This document shows, piece after piece, positions 56,386 to 64,000 of a DNA stretch of 64,000 nucleotides. A model generated the notes under the pieces. It did not search any database and was not told where the DNA came from. It was given only the letters and a program-made list of their open reading frames with translations. How positions within the stretch are numbered: position 1 is the first letter of the stretch; every line of letters starts with the position of its first letter. Origin of the DNA: Tepidamorphus gemmatus (GTDB taxonomy: Bacteria; Pseudomonadota; Alphaproteobacteria; Rhizobiales; Tepidamorphaceae); contig NZ_SMAK01000004.1 of assembly GCF_004346195.1 (NCBI RefSeq), positions 183,754-247,753 on the forward strand, in the 5' to 3' direction. The translations under genes were made by a program, and so were the position numbers.

Positions 56386-57677
56386 CGGCCGGCCCAGCCG
56401 GTCCGGCCTGCACGGCGCCGTCCGGCGACGAGATCCGACGCGCGCTGCTCGACCGGCGGCTGGTCAGACCGATCCTGTGGCTGACGATCCTGACGAGCTG
56501 CTTCGTCACGTTCGAGCCCTCGCCCTACGAGTTCTTGTTCCTGCTGCTGCTGTGGGCCGTGCTGGTACGGGGGCTTGCATTTCCCCGCTTCATCGCACCA
56601 CTCATTCTCTTCCTGCCGGTGCTGTTCACGATCGGCGGCATGCTCTCCGTCGTTCAAGTCGTCTACGATTTCGACTCGGTGCGCTATGTCGCAATCACGA
56701 TGTATCTGACGGTGACGACCGTCGTCTTCGCCTCGCTGGTCGCCGAGAATCCCGTCTCGCGGCTCGACACCATCCGCAGCGCCTACATCATTGCCGCCGT
56801 GATCGCCGCGCTGGCAGGCATCGCCGGGTACTTCCATCTGTTTCCCGGCGCGGACACCTTCACCCTGTACAACCGCGCACGCGGCACGTTCAAGGATCCC
56901 AATGTCTACGGACCCTACCTCGTGTTCCCGGCGCTGCTCCTGATCCAGAGCATGCTGTCGCTGCACGGGCGCAAGCTGCTGTTTACAGCGCTGCCGCTTG
57001 GCATCATCGTGATCGGGCTGCTGCTGTCGTTCTCGCGCGCCGCCTGGGGCAATTTCCTCCTCGCGACGATCCTGATGGTGGCGATGATGTTTCTTGCCTC
57101 GCCGGGCCCTCTGTTCCGCCTGCGCATGCTGATCGGTGCGGCGTTGGGTGCCCTGCTGTGCGCGGGACTGGTCATCGGGATCCTTACCATCCCAGGCGTC
57201 GGCGAGGTGTTCGAGCAGCGCGCCGACCTCACGCAGAGCTACGATGTCGGCGAACAGGGGCGGTTCGGCAACCAGCGCCGCGCGATCCCGGAGCTGCTCG
57301 AGCGTCCATTCGGATACGGACCACTGTACTTCGCCAAGCGCTTTCACCAGGATCCGCACAACGTCTACGTCAACGCCTTCGCCGCCTATGGCTGGCTCGG
57401 CGGATTCAGTTACACTACCTTCGTCGTACTGACCTGGCTTGTCGGCTTCCGCAACGTCTTCGAACGTGTCCCCTGGCAGCATTATCAGATGGCGGCGCTC
57501 GCGACCTTCGTCGCGGTGTCGCTGCAGGGCTTCGTGGTCGACACCGACCACTGGCGTCACTTCTTCATGATCGCCGGGGTGGTCTGGGGCATGGCCGCGG
57601 CGAGCGAGGCCGTCCGCCGGACGGCACGGACCGCCGCCATGACCTCGATGCCAACCTATTTGCGGGCGACAATATAG
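56382..57677 (+). CDS. O-antigen ligase/polymerase-like membrane protein (Wzy)
   Basis: About 431 residues with about eleven hydrophobic segments, from a TTG at 56382 that overlaps the preceding stop (ATTGA); GGAGAG lies just before. RGTFKDPNVYGPYLVFP and the periplasmic loop GRFGNQRRAIPELLERPFGYG with HNVYVNAFAAYGWLG are typical of the Wzy_C/O-antigen ligase family. It should polymerise lipid-linked repeat units on the periplasmic side. Its end overlaps the convergent methyltransferase gene by 22 bp. Confidence 0.85.
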   Translation: MTAGPAGPACTAPSGDEIRRALLDRRLVRPILWLTILTSCFVTFEPSPYEFLFLLLLWAVLVRGLAFPRFIAPLILFLPVLFTIGGMLSVVQVVYDFDSVRYVAITMYLTVTTVVFASLVAENPVSRLDTIRSAYIIAAVIAALAGIAGYFHLFPGADTFTLYNRARGTFKDPNVYGPYLVFPALLLIQSMLSLHGRKLLFTALPLGIIVIGLLLSFSRAAWGNFLLATILMVAMMFLASPGPLFRLRMLIGAALGALLCAGLVIGILTIPGVGEVFEQRADLTQSYDVGEQGRFGNQRRAIPELLERPFGYGPLYFAKRFHQDPHNVYVNAFAAYGWLGGFSYTTFVVLTWLVGFRNVFERVPWQHYQMAALATFVAVSLQGFVVDTDHWRHFFMIAGVVWGMAAASEAVRRTARTAAMTSMPTYLRATI

Positions 57678-58465
57678 GCGTAGCTGGTGAGCCACCGCCA
57701 ATCGCGCCCGGCGGCAACACGGTTGAGCAGATTGTCGATCTGGCGGACCACCGGAATCGACTGGAAATATTCGTGATGCCAGAACGGGATCACCTTGACC
57801 TCGCGGAAGCCGATGGCGGCCAGACGGGGCGCGAGTCTGCGACCATCGCCGTAACACCAGTCGTAGTGGGCCGGGAACTTCGGGTCCTCGTCGTCGGTGC
57901 GGTGGGCATAGAGCAGCCGGACGATCCGCCGCGAAACCGCCTCCGGGATGGCCAGGTTGACCAGATAGGGAATGGCATAGAGGGTCGGGATGAAGGCGAT
58001 CGCGACACCGCCCGGCACCAGTAGCCGATGGGTGTTCGTCCAGGCCTGCTGCGCGTCCTTCACGTGCTCGAACACCATCCGCGAGAAGACAAGGTCGAAC
58101 CGGCCGGTGAATTCGGCAAGCTCGTCCCCTGCCCCCGCCACGTCGAAGCACGCCTTGTCGAAAGCGGCCGGCGCGAACCGCAGTTCGTCGGGCGAGATGT
58201 CGTTGATGGTGAAGCGAACCGCTGCGGATGCGATCTCCTCCGGCGTGAACAGCGGATCGCGCCCGCCACCGATCTCGATGAACCGGTCAAGGCCGAACTC
58301 GCACGCCAGACCGACGACCGTCTCCTTGTAGTGATCCCACGCCCATTGCGAATGGGCAGCGGGTGCAAGTCGCTCGAAGAAGAGGTCGAGCGTGTTCGGC
58401 AACTGGCCGAGATCACCATCGACGGCAATGGCGCGTGGCGCCGCGATCGGTTCGATATGCGTCAT
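57656..58465 (-). CDS. Class I SAM-dependent methyltransferase
   Basis: About 269 residues from the ATG at 58465; a longer frame to 58570 adds residues unlike the family. DRFIEIGGGRDPLF is motif I of the SAM fold, DLVFSRMVFEHVKD is motif IV, and RLLVPGGVAIAFIPT is the post-IV segment of Methyltransf_11/23-type enzymes. The adjacent polysaccharide genes suggest sugar O-methylation, but a lipid or quinone target cannot be excluded. Confidence 0.8.
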   Translation of the reverse strand: MTHIEPIAAPRAIAVDGDLGQLPNTLDLFFERLAPAAHSQWAWDHYKETVVGLACEFGLDRFIEIGGGRDPLFTPEEIASAAVRFTINDISPDELRFAPAAFDKACFDVAGAGDELAEFTGRFDLVFSRMVFEHVKDAQQAWTNTHRLLVPGGVAIAFIPTLYAIPYLVNLAIPEAVSRRIVRLLYAHRTDDEDPKFPAHYDWCYGDGRRLAPRLAAIGFREVKVIPFWHHEYFQSIPVVRQIDNLLNRVAAGRDWRWLTSYAYIVARK

Positions 58466-58583
58466 TCTCGCCCGTCCGTGATGCGGGATCTTCCCCTGCC
58501 GGAATCCTAACCGAACTCCACCGTGCGGCGAGCGAAACACCAATAAGAGGTTAACGGTGCGCGTCGGCAATCTCCGACGCCCG

Positions 58584-58733
58584 TCAGACGACGCCGATCG
58601 CCAGGCCTGCGAGCAGCAGGATCACGAGACTGACACTTGCCACCAGAACCGCCAGGACCGGCCGCCCCAGCCTTCCCTGACGGGCTTCGCGCGGGTTGAT
58701 CTCTTCTTGCCGGGGTCCGACTTCGGGCATCAT
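58584..58733 (-). CDS. Small single-pass membrane protein
   Basis: 49 residues from the ATG at 58733, with GAGGAGG a few bases upstream. A polar, charged N-terminal half (PRQEEINPREARQGRLG) is followed by one membrane helix, VLAVLVASVSLVILLLAGLA, ending close to the C-terminus. No family is recognised. It sits between the methyltransferase and sulfotransferase genes on the same strand. Too short for domain calls; real because of the strong ribosome binding site and clean helix. Confidence 0.6.
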   Translation of the reverse strand: MMPEVGPRQEEINPREARQGRLGRPVLAVLVASVSLVILLLAGLAIGVV

Positions 58734-58867
58734 GTCCTCCTCATGCAGCACGCGGAGCATCCGCTCCGCTCCTGCAGGGGGAACGGGTGAACCTCGATCT
58801 GGTTCAGTCACCTGGTTCAGTCGCTGTCGACAGGCCCTGACAGGCGGTACTGCCGAAGCGCATGCTC

Positions 58868-59581
58868 TCAGATTGCGTCGTTGCGAACCCGGGCGGCGGG
58901 GAGCGACCGGTACGATCGCGAGGTGTCCAGGCGCTCGAGGAAAACGTAGTCCTCGCGGTAGCGATCGCGGACGATGGCCTCGACCTCGGGCGAGATTGCC
59001 TCGCTGTCGGCCAGGACGTCGGTCCGGTTGCGCCTGCCCAAACGCATCATCGGCTCGCGTTTCGACGGCGGGATGCCGATCGTCTCGAGGATGAGGGCAA
59101 AATCCTCCTCGAGCGTCTCCACGCGGCCGATGAAATCGACGGCCGGCGGGCGGCCGATCCAGCGCAGCTGCGGTGCGAGGATGTTGTCTGGACCGGGCGA
59201 GCGGAAGAAGTCGCTGACGACGAACTGTTCGAAACTGCCGAATCCATCCATGACCTCCGCCCCGCGCCAGTTGCGGAACTTGTGCTTCAGGAACCGGTAG
59301 GTCGACTGCGCGCGCGCAAGCGGATCGCGCATGAAGGCGAAGCTGAACATACGCATCCAGGCCGCCTGACCAAGCACGTTGCGGATCTGGATGGCCGTCG
59401 CATGCTTGCCGATGCCGTGACGGGTGGCGTAGTGGTCGGCCATCGCCTGCCCCAGCGGCGTTGCGCCGATCTCGATGTCGCAATAGGCGCTCGCCTGGCT
59501 CAGCGCCATCGCCACGGTCGTCCCCGCGCATTTGGGGACATGCACGAAGACGAAGCCGAATGTGTGGTTGATGATGCTCAT
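58868..59581 (-). CDS. Sulfotransferase family protein
   Basis: About 237 residues from the ATG at 59581. FVFVHVPKCAGTTVAMALSQ (residues 10-29) is the PAPS 5'-phosphosulfate loop, and FSFAFMRDPLARAQSTYRF the 3'-phosphate site (RDP..R....Y). This is the same broad family as the gene at 592. A longer in-frame start at 59980 overlaps the sugar-nucleotide gene and lacks family likeness. It likely sulfates the exopolysaccharide made by the locus; the acceptor is not known. Confidence 0.8.
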   Translation of the reverse strand: MSIINHTFGFVFVHVPKCAGTTVAMALSQASAYCDIEIGATPLGQAMADHYATRHGIGKHATAIQIRNVLGQAAWMRMFSFAFMRDPLARAQSTYRFLKHKFRNWRGAEVMDGFGSFEQFVVSDFFRSPGPDNILAPQLRWIGRPPAVDFIGRVETLEEDFALILETIGIPPSKREPMMRLGRRNRTDVLADSEAISPEVEAIVRDRYREDYVFLERLDTSRSYRSLPAARVRNDAI

Positions 59582-59664
59582 TCGGGTTCCAGAACGCGAC
59601 GGCGATCCCAGTAATGCCCCTTGGAGACGTCGATCCCGGCGGACCAGCTGCCCGGGGCAAGGGA

Positions 59665-61092
59665 TCAGCTTCGTCCGTAGATGTCGTCGTAGCGGACGAT
59701 GTCGTCCTCGTCGAGATAGCTGCCGGTCTGAACCTCGATCAGATGCATGGGGATGCGCCCAGGATTCTCCAGCCGGTGCACGGAGCGAAGCGGAATGTAG
59801 ACCGACTCGTTCTCGGTGACGAGCCGCACGTTGTCGTCGACCGTCACCCGCGCCGTACCGCGCACCACTACCCAGTGCTCGGCCCTGTGATGATGCGACT
59901 GCAACGACAGCCGGCCACCCGGATAGACGACAATCTCCTTGACCTGGTAGCGATCTCCCACGTTGAGCGTCTGGTACCACCCCCAGGGACGGTAGGTGCG
60001 GGAATGGGATATCGCCTGCGGCCGACCGTGGGCCTGCAATTCGCCCACGACCTTGCGCAGTTCCTCGCTGCGGTCGGCCGCACCGACATAGACAGCATCG
60101 GCACTGGCGACGACGACCAGGTCCTCGAGCCCGTGCGCGACGATCAGCGGCCCGTCGCTCATCGCCAGCACGCCCTCACAATCGATGAGTTCCACCGCCC
60201 CTGATGCGACGTTCTCGCGAGAGCCAAGCCCCGTATGCGCCAGTCTCAGCGACTGCCAGGAGCCGATGTCGGACCATCCCATCGCAACCGGTACCACGGC
60301 CATTGCGCCTTGCAGGCGCTCGGCAAAGGCATAGTCGAAGGATATCGACGGAAGGTCGCAATACGGCTCGCGCGCCAGCCTGAGGAAGTCCAGATCACGT
60401 GACGCGCCGGCACAGGCCGCCCGGCAGAGGTCCAGCATCCGCGGTTCAAGCCGATGCGCCGCAGCCAGCAGCACCTGCGGTGCGAACAGGAAGATGCCTG
60501 CGTTCCAGCAGAACCTGCCGCTCGCCAGATACGCTTCGGCAACCTCGCGGTCGGGCTTCTCGCGAAAACTGTCCACCGACTCTGCGCCGTCGATCCCGGC
60601 GAGCGGTGCGCCCCGCTCGATATAGCCGTAGCCCGTCTCCGGACGATCGGGCGTGACGCCGAAGGTCACCACCCGTCCGGACCGTGCTGCCGCCATCGCC
60701 GTTGCCACCGCCGCGCGATAAGCCGAGGCATCGCCGATGATGTGATCGGCGGGGGCCAGCAGAACCAGACAGTCGTCGCCGAACTTCTCCTGAGCCCGCA
60801 GCGCGGCGATCAGGGCAACGGGCGCCGTATTGCGCATTTCTGGCTCGAGCAGGATCTCCGCAGACAGTCCGACCTGGCGAAGCTGCTCGGCGATCAGGAA
60901 CCGGTGTTCCTCGTTGCCGATGACGATGGTTTCGACAGGCTGGCCGGCTTGCGGCAATCGGCTTACGGTGGCCTGCAGAAGGGAGCGGTCGCCACCGAGC
61001 GACAGGAACTGCTTGGGATAGGACTGTCGCGACCACGGCCACAGGCGGGTGCCGGATCCGCCGCACATCACGGTATGGACCAATCGTGTCAT
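59665..61092 (-). CDS. Mannose-1-phosphate guanylyltransferase/mannose-6-phosphate isomerase
   Basis: 475 residues, the bifunctional type II length. VMCGGSGTRLWPWSRQSYPK (residues 8-27) is the nucleotidyltransferase signature, FREKPD the mannose-1-phosphate motif. The C-terminal cupin domain shows QSHHHRAEHWVVVRGTA and the end SVHRLENPGRIPMHLIEVQ, which bind the metal of the isomerase. It makes GDP-mannose from fructose 6-phosphate via mannose phosphates. So the polymer probably contains mannose or a GDP-mannose-derived sugar such as fucose or rhamnose. Confidence 0.95.
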   Translation of the reverse strand: MTRLVHTVMCGGSGTRLWPWSRQSYPKQFLSLGGDRSLLQATVSRLPQAGQPVETIVIGNEEHRFLIAEQLRQVGLSAEILLEPEMRNTAPVALIAALRAQEKFGDDCLVLLAPADHIIGDASAYRAAVATAMAAARSGRVVTFGVTPDRPETGYGYIERGAPLAGIDGAESVDSFREKPDREVAEAYLASGRFCWNAGIFLFAPQVLLAAAHRLEPRMLDLCRAACAGASRDLDFLRLAREPYCDLPSISFDYAFAERLQGAMAVVPVAMGWSDIGSWQSLRLAHTGLGSRENVASGAVELIDCEGVLAMSDGPLIVAHGLEDLVVVASADAVYVGAADRSEELRKVVGELQAHGRPQAISHSRTYRPWGWYQTLNVGDRYQVKEIVVYPGGRLSLQSHHHRAEHWVVVRGTARVTVDDNVRLVTENESVYIPLRSVHRLENPGRIPMHLIEVQTGSYLDEDDIVRYDDIYGRS

Positions 61093-61179
61093 GACAATCC
61101 TTCGGCGCCTGGTGATGCGCCCGCGTACCGGTTTAGGGGCCGGAACCTGGCGGATCGGCCGGCGGGCTCGTTCTGACTC

Positions 61180-63999
61180 TCAGGACGCTACGCGCTCCCG
61201 GGCACGGTCGGCAACGGCGGGCGCGGCAGCGGCGGGCCCCGCCGCCGGCGTCCCCAACGGCGCATCGACGATCTCCCGGAGGCGGTCCAGCCCTCTTCGC
61301 CTGCTGAACACCTCCTCGACAAACGCCTGACCGCCGGCGGAGAGCTTCTGCCAGAGCGTCTCGTCGTCATAGACCCACAGCACCGCCTCGGCGAACTGTT
61401 CGGGATCGTCGCGCACGAGCACCTGCTCGCCATCGACAAGCGCCATGCCCTCGGCGGCGCAGGAGGTCGCAACCACCGGAACGCCGTACGCCAGCGCCGA
61501 GGCGACCTTGCCCTTGAGACCAGCGCCATAGCGGATCGGCGCCACCAGGATGCGTATCGAATCGAACAGCTCCTGCAGGTCCTCGACGAAGCCGATGACC
61601 TCGATGTTGTCCCGGCCGTGCAGTGCCGAGATTTCGGCCGGCACCCTGCTGCCAACGACCTTGAACACCATCTCAGGATTCCGCCGGCGGATCAGCGGCC
61701 AGATCGCCTCGGCAAAGTAGCGCACGGCATCGACATTCGGAGGGTGACCGTAGCCGCCCAGATAGGCGATGTGATGCCGCGCTGCGAAACCGGGTCCCAG
61801 CGGAACCGGATCGACGATCCAGGGGAAGACCCGGACGGTGGCGTCCGGGGCATGCAGGGCAAGGACATCCTTCTCGTAGTGGCTGTGGACGATCGTGACA
61901 TCCGAGGAGACGGCACAGAAGATCTCGTATGCCTGTGTCAGCCGCAGTGCGCTCGACGGCTTGGCAGAGCTGCCGATCCCGGTCGCCCGGGCCTCACGGA
62001 TGAAATGAAGGTCGGCCGGGTGGAATATCAGCCTTGCCTGCGGGGCGAATTCACGCACGAGCGGAATCAGTTTCGAGGCGCAGTAGTGCCGGAAGATGAA
62101 CACCACATCGAACAGTTCGCCATGCTCGGCAAGGTACCCGCCCAGCGAGCGGTAGTACGGACTGTAGATGGCCTCGACGCCGATGCGCTGCAACGACGGC
62201 GTCAGAGTCCGGTCAAACCCAGGGGCATCCTGAGGCCAGAAGCTGACCTTGTAGCCGATGGCCTGGAACAACCTGATGAGCTCGACGGTGAACACCGAGC
62301 CCGCATCGTTGTCCGGATTTGGCGTCAGCGCATCGACGACGAGGACCCGCTTCGTGACGCCACGCTCGCGCTCGCGCATCACGCCGACGCCGTCGGGGCG
62401 GTGCCCCTCGAGCCTGTCGCGCCAGCGCTTGCGCAGCTTCCTGAGGTTGGACACCTGATAGGCCTTCACGCCCTTGCGGATGTCTGTGCCCGAGGTCGCC
62501 CCCTCGAAATGCAGCACCATCGACCAGGGCTGCAGCACCACACGCCGCCCGGACGCCTGGATTCGGAAGGCGAGATCGACGTCTTCGGCATAGGCGACGT
62601 CGTACCAGGGATCGAAGCCGCCCATCTCCCACCACAGCTCACGCCTGAGCAGGATGGACGCGCCGGAGATGTAGTCGACGTCGCGCAGATAGCTGAACTC
62701 CGGCCGCATCGGGTCCTGGTCGCGGCCATAATTCCAGGCCGAACCATCCCGCCAGACGATCCCGCCGGCCTCCTGCAGGCGGCCATTGCCGAAGATCAGC
62801 TTGGAGCCGACGAGACCGATCGAGTCGTCACGTTCCAGCGTGTCGACGAGTTCGTCGAGCCAGCCCGGTAGGACGATCGTGTCATTGTTGAGAAAGACCA
62901 GGTACCGCCCCCTGGCCTCGACGGCGGCGCGATTGCAGTTGGCGATGAAACCGCCGTTGACGTCGCTGCGCGCCAGGACGACACCCGGGAGGCGAGATAT
63001 CACCTCAGGCGTCGCGTCAGTCGAGGCATCATCGGCGATGATGATCTCGAAACTGCGGCGTGGCTTCAGATCGGCCAGCGAATGCAGGCAGGCCATCGTC
63101 TGCGAAATGTTGTTGAAGACCGGAATGATGATCGAGACATCCGGGACAATGTCGGCCCCGACGGTCGCGCCCGCGAGCCGGTCCGACATCTCCGCGATCC
63201 AGGCTGCAATCTCCGCCTCCGACTGCGGCGGCGAGGGCGGCCGGCCCCCGTCCGGCACCAGACGATAGCGGCGGTAATAGCTCTCGATCCGAACCATCAC
63301 CTCGGGACCGAAAATGCTCTTTAGGAACGGGCCGACCGAGAACCACGGACCGCCTTCGGCGGGCTTGCCCGCGGCGAACCAGCGGAATGCCTCGTCGGCC
63401 GCCGTCAGCAAGTGACCGTTGCCCGAACCCGGCAGGTCGAAGTCGGGGTTCGGACGTGCGCCGGCCTTCCAGCCTGCCACGACATAATGGATCAGGGGCG
63501 CCGCATCGCGCTGCCCGCCCATATAGGTGCGGACATACCAGTCGCCGGCGAAGGAGGGATGCGGATCGCGGCCCTCGCGATATCCCGCCATGACGTAATG
63601 GACCAGCGGATTGACTCCCGCCGCGCGCACATCCGGGTTGTGGTCCAGGTACCATTGCGCATCGAACAGCGGATGCGGCGAACGGGCTTCGGCGTGGCCG
63701 GTGGTCAGGTAATGCACAAGCGGGTTGATGCCGGACGCGCGAACGTCCGGATAGCGCTCAAGATACCAGGCACTGTCGAACAGGGCATGGGGCTGGCGCC
63801 CTTCCCGCCAGCCGCGGTCGAGATAATCGCGGAGCGGATTCTCGCCCGATGCCGCAACGTCGGGATAGGCGGCCAGGTACCACTGCGCATCGAACAGCGG
63901 ATGCGGCGAACGGGCTTCGGCGTGGCCGGTGGTCAGGTAATGCACAAGCGGGTTGATGCCGGACGCGCGAACGTCCGGATAGCGCTCAAGATACCAGGC
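61180..63999 (-). CDS. Large bifunctional glycosyltransferase (repeats + GT2 + GT4), 5' end outside window
   Basis: More than 939 residues; the frame is open to the window edge, so the start is missing. The visible N-terminal part contains about five units of a 38-residue repeat (AWYLERYPDVRASGINPL, then HYLTTGHAEARSPHPLFD). A GT2 domain follows, with VSIIIPVFNN, FEIIIADDAS and FLNNDT. After that comes a GT-B domain (KRVLVVDALTPN..., IRYGAGLKGKVASALAYGVP). It probably adds two sugars in turn. The same repeats occur, diverged, in the protein at 2679-5147. Two units are almost identical in DNA. Confidence 0.88.
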   Translation of the reverse strand, partial: AWYLERYPDVRASGINPLVHYLTTGHAEARSPHPLFDAQWYLAAYPDVAASGENPLRDYLDRGWREGRQPHALFDSAWYLERYPDVRASGINPLVHYLTTGHAEARSPHPLFDAQWYLDHNPDVRAAGVNPLVHYVMAGYREGRDPHPSFAGDWYVRTYMGGQRDAAPLIHYVVAGWKAGARPNPDFDLPGSGNGHLLTAADEAFRWFAAGKPAEGGPWFSVGPFLKSIFGPEVMVRIESYYRRYRLVPDGGRPPSPPQSEAEIAAWIAEMSDRLAGATVGADIVPDVSIIIPVFNNISQTMACLHSLADLKPRRSFEIIIADDASTDATPEVISRLPGVVLARSDVNGGFIANCNRAAVEARGRYLVFLNNDTIVLPGWLDELVDTLERDDSIGLVGSKLIFGNGRLQEAGGIVWRDGSAWNYGRDQDPMRPEFSYLRDVDYISGASILLRRELWWEMGGFDPWYDVAYAEDVDLAFRIQASGRRVVLQPWSMVLHFEGATSGTDIRKGVKAYQVSNLRKLRKRWRDRLEGHRPDGVGVMRERERGVTKRVLVVDALTPNPDNDAGSVFTVELIRLFQAIGYKVSFWPQDAPGFDRTLTPSLQRIGVEAIYSPYYRSLGGYLAEHGELFDVVFIFRHYCASKLIPLVREFAPQARLIFHPADLHFIREARATGIGSSAKPSSALRLTQAYEIFCAVSSDVTIVHSHYEKDVLALHAPDATVRVFPWIVDPVPLGPGFAARHHIAYLGGYGHPPNVDAVRYFAEAIWPLIRRRNPEMVFKVVGSRVPAEISALHGRDNIEVIGFVEDLQELFDSIRILVAPIRYGAGLKGKVASALAYGVPVVATSCAAEGMALVDGEQVLVRDDPEQFAEAVLWVYDDETLWQKLSAGGQAFVEEVFSRRRGLDRLREIVDAPLGTPAAGPAAAAPAVADRARERVAS
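63661..63772. repeat. Near-exact 112-bp direct repeat, copy 1 (228-bp period)
   Basis: Matches 63889-64000 with only the last base different (A here, G there). The spacing of 228 bp equals two 38-residue units, so the duplication is in frame. Inside the glycosyltransferase gene it gives identical residues from AWYLERYPDV through LFD. Confidence 0.9.
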
Positions 64000-64000
64000 G
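63889..64000. repeat. Near-exact 112-bp direct repeat, copy 2, cut by window edge
   Basis: Second copy of the sequence at 63661-63772. It may continue beyond the window, so the number of copies in the full gene is unknown. Confidence 0.9.

Overview
The window is a GC-rich chromosomal segment that reads like an alphaproteobacterium, most likely of the Hyphomicrobiales (Rhizobiales). This rests on the gene content and order: a recJ/glpX/hom/aminotransferase run facing a class I PHA synthase, rplM-rpsI with argC, ctaA next to a DUF2842 gene, and an ornithine decarboxylase-GNAT-homospermidine synthase set behind a structured leader. I see no tRNA, rRNA, CRISPR array, insertion sequence or phage gene.

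Layout. (1) 1-6.2 kb is the edge of a surface-glycan region: a cut-off FkbM-type methyltransferase, a low-GC sulfotransferase, and a minus-strand operon of epimerase, large repeat-bearing glycosyltransferase, family 2 glycosyltransferase and a truncated sulfotransferase. (2) 6.3-18.6 kb is a sugar-acid catabolic island: an isopropylmalate/tartrate dehydrogenase-like enzyme facing OtnK and an SDR, then a minus-strand run of IlvD/Edd dehydratase, complete CUT1 ABC importer, an LtnD-like dehydrogenase and a second 3-hydroxyisobutyrate-dehydrogenase-family enzyme. The palindrome YGTATACR lies upstream of all three transcription units. An OtnC decarboxylase sits apart, at 30.5 kb behind recJ. (3) 19-24.4 kb holds the polyamine genes and a DMT exporter. 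(4) 24.6-42.3 kb is mostly housekeeping: purA, a TPP riboswitch with ThiX/ThiY-like transport genes, a YfcG-like GST, recJ, glpX, hom, an AlaC-type aminotransferase, phaC, argC and rpsI-rplM. (5) 42.5-48.3 kb: thioesterase, enoyl-CoA hydratase, CoA-binding protein, O-acetylhomoserine sulfhydrylase and heme A synthase. (6) 48.3-64 kb is an exopolysaccharide locus: deacetylase, FemAB/BioF2-like acyltransferase, Wzz/GumC-like chain-length protein, Wza-like export lipoprotein, glycosyltransferase, WcaJ-type initiating transferase, Wzy-like polymerase, methyltransferase, sulfotransferase, GDP-mannose enzyme, and a large two-domain glycosyltransferase that runs off the window.

How the genes fit. 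The two ends are related: a roughly 38-residue repeat (FD..WYL..PDV..G.NPL.HYL..G..EGR.PHPLFD) is clear in the glycosyltransferase at 61.2-64 kb and diverged in the one at 2.7-5.1 kb, and both ends carry sulfotransferases. The best items for a second look are the Wzz-family protein whose C-terminal kinase domain has lost its ATP-binding residues, the near-exact 228-bp tandem repeat at the right edge, six GANTC sites in 100 bp at 18.8 kb, the shared YGTATACR sites, and the scattered 3-oxo-tetronate pathway. No complete, clearly undescribed multi-gene system was found.
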